Shown piece by piece: positions 31,165 through 34,798 of a stretch of DNA of 34,798 nucleotides; positions within the stretch are counted from its first letter, which is position 1; the number at the start of each line of letters is the position of its first letter. Position numbers and translations under genes: made by a program. The stretch is from Faecousia sp. (lineage in GTDB: Bacteria; Bacillota; Clostridia; Oscillospirales; Oscillospiraceae). A model generated the notes under the pieces. The model saw only the letters and a program-made list of their open reading frames with translations, did no database searches and was not told the DNA's origin. The DNA lies in contig JARIBV010000063.1 of NCBI GenBank assembly GCA_029257335.1, forward strand, positions 1 to 34,798, written 5' to 3'.

Positions 31165-34100
31165 ATGAAAGCAAGCAATCCCCTGAGACGCGTCATTTCG
31201 TGGATGCTGGTTTTAGCCATGGTATTGGCATACCAGGTTCCCATCAACGCTACAAATTCAGACGGTCTCACCCTTACCCAAGTTGACAATAGCGCTGTTT
31301 CCACGCCGATCCAGCCACAAAATGAAAGTGTGGAGGAGGAAGCAAAACAGGCACAGTATGCCGATGACGAAATCGTCCGTGTTTCTATTGTTTTGGACCA
31401 GAAACCCACTCTGGAAGCCGGTTTCTCTACGCCAAGCATCGCTGAAAACAAGGACGCTATGGCATGGCGGACCAATCTGTACAATCAGCAGGCCGCTGTC
31501 ACAGCACAGATCGAAGATACCATCGGAGAAGATCTGGATGTATGCTGGAACTTGACATTGGCAGCAAACATGATTTCTGCCAATGTGGAATACGGTCAGG
31601 TTGATGAAATCGCCAATGTCCCCGGTGTCAGCGAAGTGGTTCTTGAGCCCCGTTATGAGCCTCAGGAAACAACCAGCAGCGCCGCCGACAAGCCCAACAT
31701 GGTGGTTTCCGCAAACATGACCGGCGCTTCCCAGGTTTGGGAATCCGGCTATACCGGCGGCGGCACCCGGATTGCAATCGTTGACACCGGTTTGGATACA
31801 GACCATCAGTCCTTTAATCCTCAGGCTCTGGAATATGCTCTGCAGGAAAATGCAAAGCTGGCCGATATGAGCTATGAAGATTACCTGGCCCATATCCACC
31901 TGCTGAGTGTTGACGAAATTGCCGAGAAGCTGCCTCAGCTGAATGTGGCAAAGCGTGCACCTGATGCAACTGCCGACAAGCTGTATGTGAACGTCAAGTC
32001 CCCCTTCGCATTCAACTATATCGATGTAGATTTTGATGTCACACATGACAATGACAGCGCATCTGAGCACGGCTCCCATGTTGCCGGTATTGCAGCAGCA
32101 AACCGCTATATCAAAAAAGGCGATGAGTTTGTATCCGCTGCCGATGCTGTCGGCACCCTTGGAAACGCTCCCGATGCCCAGATCGTCACCATGAAGGTCT
32201 TCGGCAAAAATGGCGGCGCTTATCCCAGTGACTACATGGCTGCCATTGAAGATGCCATCGTTCTGGGCTGTGATACCGTAAACCTGTCCCTTGGCAGTTC
32301 TTCTCCCGGATTTACTACGTTCGATCAATACCAGGAGCTGCTGGACTATCTGGCACAGACTGATGTGGTAGTCACCATGGCTGCCGGTAATGCAGGCTAC
32401 TGGGCCGAACATGCCGCAGGCGCTGCCCCCAATTTGTATGTGGAAGATGTAAACTTCCAGACCGCAGGTTCTCCTGCAACCTACGCCAATTCCCTGGCAG
32501 TGGCTTCCGTCAACAACGACGGTTCCGTAGGTGCCAGCCTTCGTGTAGATGACCAGCGTTTTGGCTATAGCGAAGGCACCGGTACCAACAACAAGCCCCT
32601 GGCTTCTCTGGACCCCAACAAAGAGGGCATTGAATATGATTATGTATTCCTTGAGAGCTATGGCAAGGAAGAAGATTACGAAGGCATTGATGTCTCCGGA
32701 AAGATCGTTTTTGTTTCCAGAGGCGAAACCAACTTTGCCGACAAGGCCGACAACGCAGCCAAAAAAGGCGCAGTTGCTACCGTAATTTATAACGATCAGC
32801 TGGCCGGTATCTCCATGAACCTGCAGGGCTACCTTGGCGAAGCTCCCTGTGTCATGATTACCCAGGCAAAGGGCCGGATCGTTAAGGAGCATTCCACCGA
32901 GGCAACTACCGACGCAGGTGTTACCTACTACACCGGTAAGGTCACCGTATCCAGCGAGCTTACCGCAAACATGGAGCACTCTGATTTCTACTCCATGAGC
33001 GTCTTCTCCTCCTGGGGCATTCCCGGAGACCTGAGCATGAAACCCGAAATCACAGCACCCGGCGGCAACATCTATTCCGTAAACGGCTCCGTTCCTGAAA
33101 CCGATCAGTATGAGCTTATGTCCGGAACCTCCATGGCTACTCCTCAGGTGGCTGGTATCGGTGCTCTGTTGCAGCAGCACATCAAGGAGAAAAACCTTTC
33201 TCAGGAAGGCCTCACCGACCGTGCTCTGGTTCAGAGTCTGCTGATGTCCACCGCCGATCCTCTGAGGGATGCCAATGGGCGGTACTACCCCATCATGCAG
33301 CAGGGTGCAGGCCTGGTGAACATTCTTGCAGCCACCTCTGCTGACTCCTATGTTCTGGTGAACGGTCAGCCCGACGGCAAGGTCAAGGTCGAGCTTGGAG
33401 ATGACCCCGATCGTAACGGTGTATACTCCTTCTCCTTCAAACTGAATAACCTGGCCGGCGAAGAGAAGGTCTTCAAGCTGTCCGCCGATCTCTTTACCCA
33501 GGATACATTTGAGACCTTCGCCAGCAAGGAAGCCAAGGAAGCAAATGATACCAGCAAAATGGCAACCTATCTGGACAATGCAACCACTCCCCTGAGAGCC
33601 GATGTGCAGTGGTCTGCCGATGGCTCCATCATCAGCTCTTCCGACAGCCTGAGTGCCTGTGACTTTGACGGCAACGGCAAGGTAGACGAGGCCGATGCCC
33701 AGGCCCTTCTGGACTATGTCACCGGTGCCAGAGCCTCTATCGAGCATCTGGATCATGCCGATGTCTCCGGCGATCAGAAAGTCAATACTTACGATGTCCA
33801 TGTCATGCTGGCCAAACTGACCGACAAGGCCGTGGTTGTTCCCGCCAACGGCACCGTGGAAGTCTCTGTCACCATGGCTCTGACCGAATCCGAAAAAGAG
33901 CGTCTGGATGCTACTTTTACAAACGGCACTTACATTCAGGCCTATGTCTATGCAGACGCAATCGCCGACAGTGAAGGCGTGGAAGGCACCTGCCACAGCA
34001 TCCCTGTCTTGGGCTTCTACGGCAACTGGACAGACAGCTCCATGTTTGAAGTTGGCCTGGCACAGACTCATGTTTCCGGCGAGGAAGTTCGGGATCCCTA

Positions 34101-34798
34101 CATGGGCAGCGATGCAGTCAACAGTCTGACCGTCGAATATGCCCGAGATACCAGCCATACTTATTTCCTTGGCGGCAACCCCATCACCCCCGATCCTGTT
34201 TACAAGCCCGAGCGCAACGCATTTAACAACACCAATGGCGACAAGATCGATGCTCTGAAATTCAGCCCCATCCGTAATGTTGGCGCCAGCCGGCTGCAGG
34301 TAATCAACAAAACCACCGGAAAGACCATGCGTGATGAGCTGGTGGGTCCCATTACCGGACCTTACTATGGTGTCATCATGTTTATGGAGCTGTGGCTGGA
34401 ATCCATGCAGAAATATCCCTTCCGCTGGATCCCTAAGGACGCATCTGAAGGCGATGTTCTGGAAATTTCCATGACGCTTGCCCCTGAATACTATGTCAAT
34501 GGCACTGAGGTAAACTGGGATGCTCTTGGCAAGGGTGCAACCCTCACCATCCCCCTGACCATCGACAACACCGCCCCCAAGATTGAGGAAGTTTCTCTGA
34601 ATCTCATCAACAACACTCTGTCTGTTGATGCAAGCGATAATCAGTATGTGGCAGGCATCGGCCTGTGGAACAGCACCGGTACGAACCTGATTGCATTCAC
34701 CGGTTCCGCCGCCGACACTAAACCCGGGCAGACCAACCGTCACACCATTGATTTGTCCAAGGCCAATGGCAGCAAGTTCCTGGTGCAGGTTTATGACT
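31165..34798 (+). CDS. Secreted S8 subtilisin-like protease with internal dockerin (partial)
   Basis: The ATG follows AGAAGGAG and the frame stays open to the window end, at least 1,211 residues. Residues 1-32 form a signal peptide. About 70-165 looks like an I9-type propeptide inhibitor. The S8 core has Asp207 (IVDTGLD), His302 (HGSHVAG), oxyanion Asn409 (AAGNAG) and Ser656 (SGTSMATPQ). A protease-associated (PA) domain is inserted at about 475-590. Residues 832-888 form a type-I dockerin-like pair of calcium loops (DFDGNGKVDEAD and DVSGDQKVNTYD). Fn3/C5a-peptidase-like beta domains follow. The family cleaves extracellular proteins at the cell surface. A dockerin suggests docking to a cohesin-bearing scaffold; none is in the window. 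Confidence 0.92.
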   Translation, partial: MKASNPLRRVISWMLVLAMVLAYQVPINATNSDGLTLTQVDNSAVSTPIQPQNESVEEEAKQAQYADDEIVRVSIVLDQKPTLEAGFSTPSIAENKDAMAWRTNLYNQQAAVTAQIEDTIGEDLDVCWNLTLAANMISANVEYGQVDEIANVPGVSEVVLEPRYEPQETTSSAADKPNMVVSANMTGASQVWESGYTGGGTRIAIVDTGLDTDHQSFNPQALEYALQENAKLADMSYEDYLAHIHLLSVDEIAEKLPQLNVAKRAPDATADKLYVNVKSPFAFNYIDVDFDVTHDNDSASEHGSHVAGIAAANRYIKKGDEFVSAADAVGTLGNAPDAQIVTMKVFGKNGGAYPSDYMAAIEDAIVLGCDTVNLSLGSSSPGFTTFDQYQELLDYLAQTDVVVTMAAGNAGYWAEHAAGAAPNLYVEDVNFQTAGSPATYANSLAVASVNNDGSVGASLRVDDQRFGYSEGTGTNNKPLASLDPNKEGIEYDYVFLESYGKEEDYEGIDVSGKIVFVSRGETNFADKADNAAKKGAVATVIYNDQLAGISMNLQGYLGEAPCVMITQAKGRIVKEHSTEATTDAGVTYYTGKVTVSSELTANMEHSDFYSMSVFSSWGIPGDLSMKPEITAPGGNIYSVNGSVPETDQYELMSGTSMATPQVAGIGALLQQHIKEKNLSQEGLTDRALVQSLLMSTADPLRDANGRYYPIMQQGAGLVNILAATSADSYVLVNGQPDGKVKVELGDDPDRNGVYSFSFKLNNLAGEEKVFKLSADLFTQDTFETFASKEAKEANDTSKMATYLDNATTPLRADVQWSADGSIISSSDSLSACDFDGNGKVDEADAQALLDYVTGARASIEHLDHADVSGDQKVNTYDVHVMLAKLTDKAVVVPANGTVEVSVTMALTESEKERLDATFTNGTYIQAYVYADAIADSEGVEGTCHSIPVLGFYGNWTDSSMFEVGLAQTHVSGEEVRDPYMGSDAVNSLTVEYARDTSHTYFLGGNPITPDPVYKPERNAFNNTNGDKIDALKFSPIRNVGASRLQVINKTTGKTMRDELVGPITGPYYGVIMFMELWLESMQKYPFRWIPKDASEGDVLEISMTLAPEYYVNGTEVNWDALGKGATLTIPLTIDNTAPKIEEVSLNLINNTLSVDASDNQYVAGIGLWNSTGTNLIAFTGSAADTKPGQTNRHTIDLSKANGSKFLVQVYD

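Noticed and set aside
31258..34743. Very long open frame (over 1,100 codons) on the minus strand
   Set aside because: It is antisense to the subtilase, which has all catalytic motifs and a ribosome binding site. The minus frame has low-complexity Gly/Val/Ile/His composition and no domain.

Overview
The window looks like the chromosome of an anaerobic, spore-forming Gram-positive bacterium of the class Clostridia. A gut-type Oscillospiraceae/Ruminococcaceae relative is the best guess, but this is inference. The clues are near-50% GC, strong AAGGAGG-type ribosome binding sites, sigma-A promoters, a perfect CIRCE element before clpB, rubredoxin and several [4Fe-4S] ATPases, a SleC-type spore cortex-lytic locus, and a dockerin-bearing subtilase. 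No rRNA, tRNA or CRISPR array was recognised.

Layout. 1-177: tail of an unknown gene. 351-3575 (minus): queuosine/secretion operon queA - GNAT acetyltransferase - tgt - yajC, with queA broken by one in-frame TAA. 3983-8248 (plus): a winged-helix/LicC-like nucleotidyltransferase, then a solute-binding protein, an ABC ATPase and a fused double permease, closed by a strong terminator. 8471-10388 (plus): a frameshifted CDP-glycerol glycerophosphotransferase-like gene and a CPBP membrane protease. 10485-13400 (minus): a lipoprotein, a peptidoglycan-binding protein and a SleC homologue whose N-terminal domain is a separate reading frame. 13587-15051: an AT-rich, probably acquired HExxH protein next to a decayed IS21-type istA remnant. 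15172-16331 (minus): a yhbD/yhbE-like pair with an operator-like palindrome inside its promoter. 16537-23244 (minus): a CDP-alcohol phosphatidyltransferase, a CBS protein, an asparagine synthetase with an altered glutaminase site, a YnbB-type PLP enzyme, upp, tsaB and tsaE. 23454-26045 (plus): clpB. 26227-29254 (minus): rubredoxin, then an Fe-S/NifX-type operon (DUF134-NifX fusion, two MinD-ferredoxin ATPases, a stand-alone NifX protein). 29390-30583 (minus): a DUF2975 protein / XRE regulator / lipoprotein cassette. 31165 to the window end (plus): a large secreted subtilase, still open at the edge.

How they work together. The most suggestive group is 3983-9702. A CTP-dependent head-group activating enzyme, an importer of the ferric/polyamine/2-aminoethylphosphonate class and a teichoic-acid-type phosphotransferase could together scavenge a small phospho- or phosphono-compound and attach it to the cell surface. 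This is a hypothesis. The 26486-29254 operon looks like a self-contained Fe-S or metallocofactor handling unit with a likely autoregulator. The SleC locus and the PG-binding proteins point to spore germination.

Several genes carry lesions or lost key residues: queA nonsense, transferase frameshift, solute-binding protein without a lipobox cysteine, and AsnB without its nucleophilic Cys. Whether these are real or sequencing errors should be settled first.
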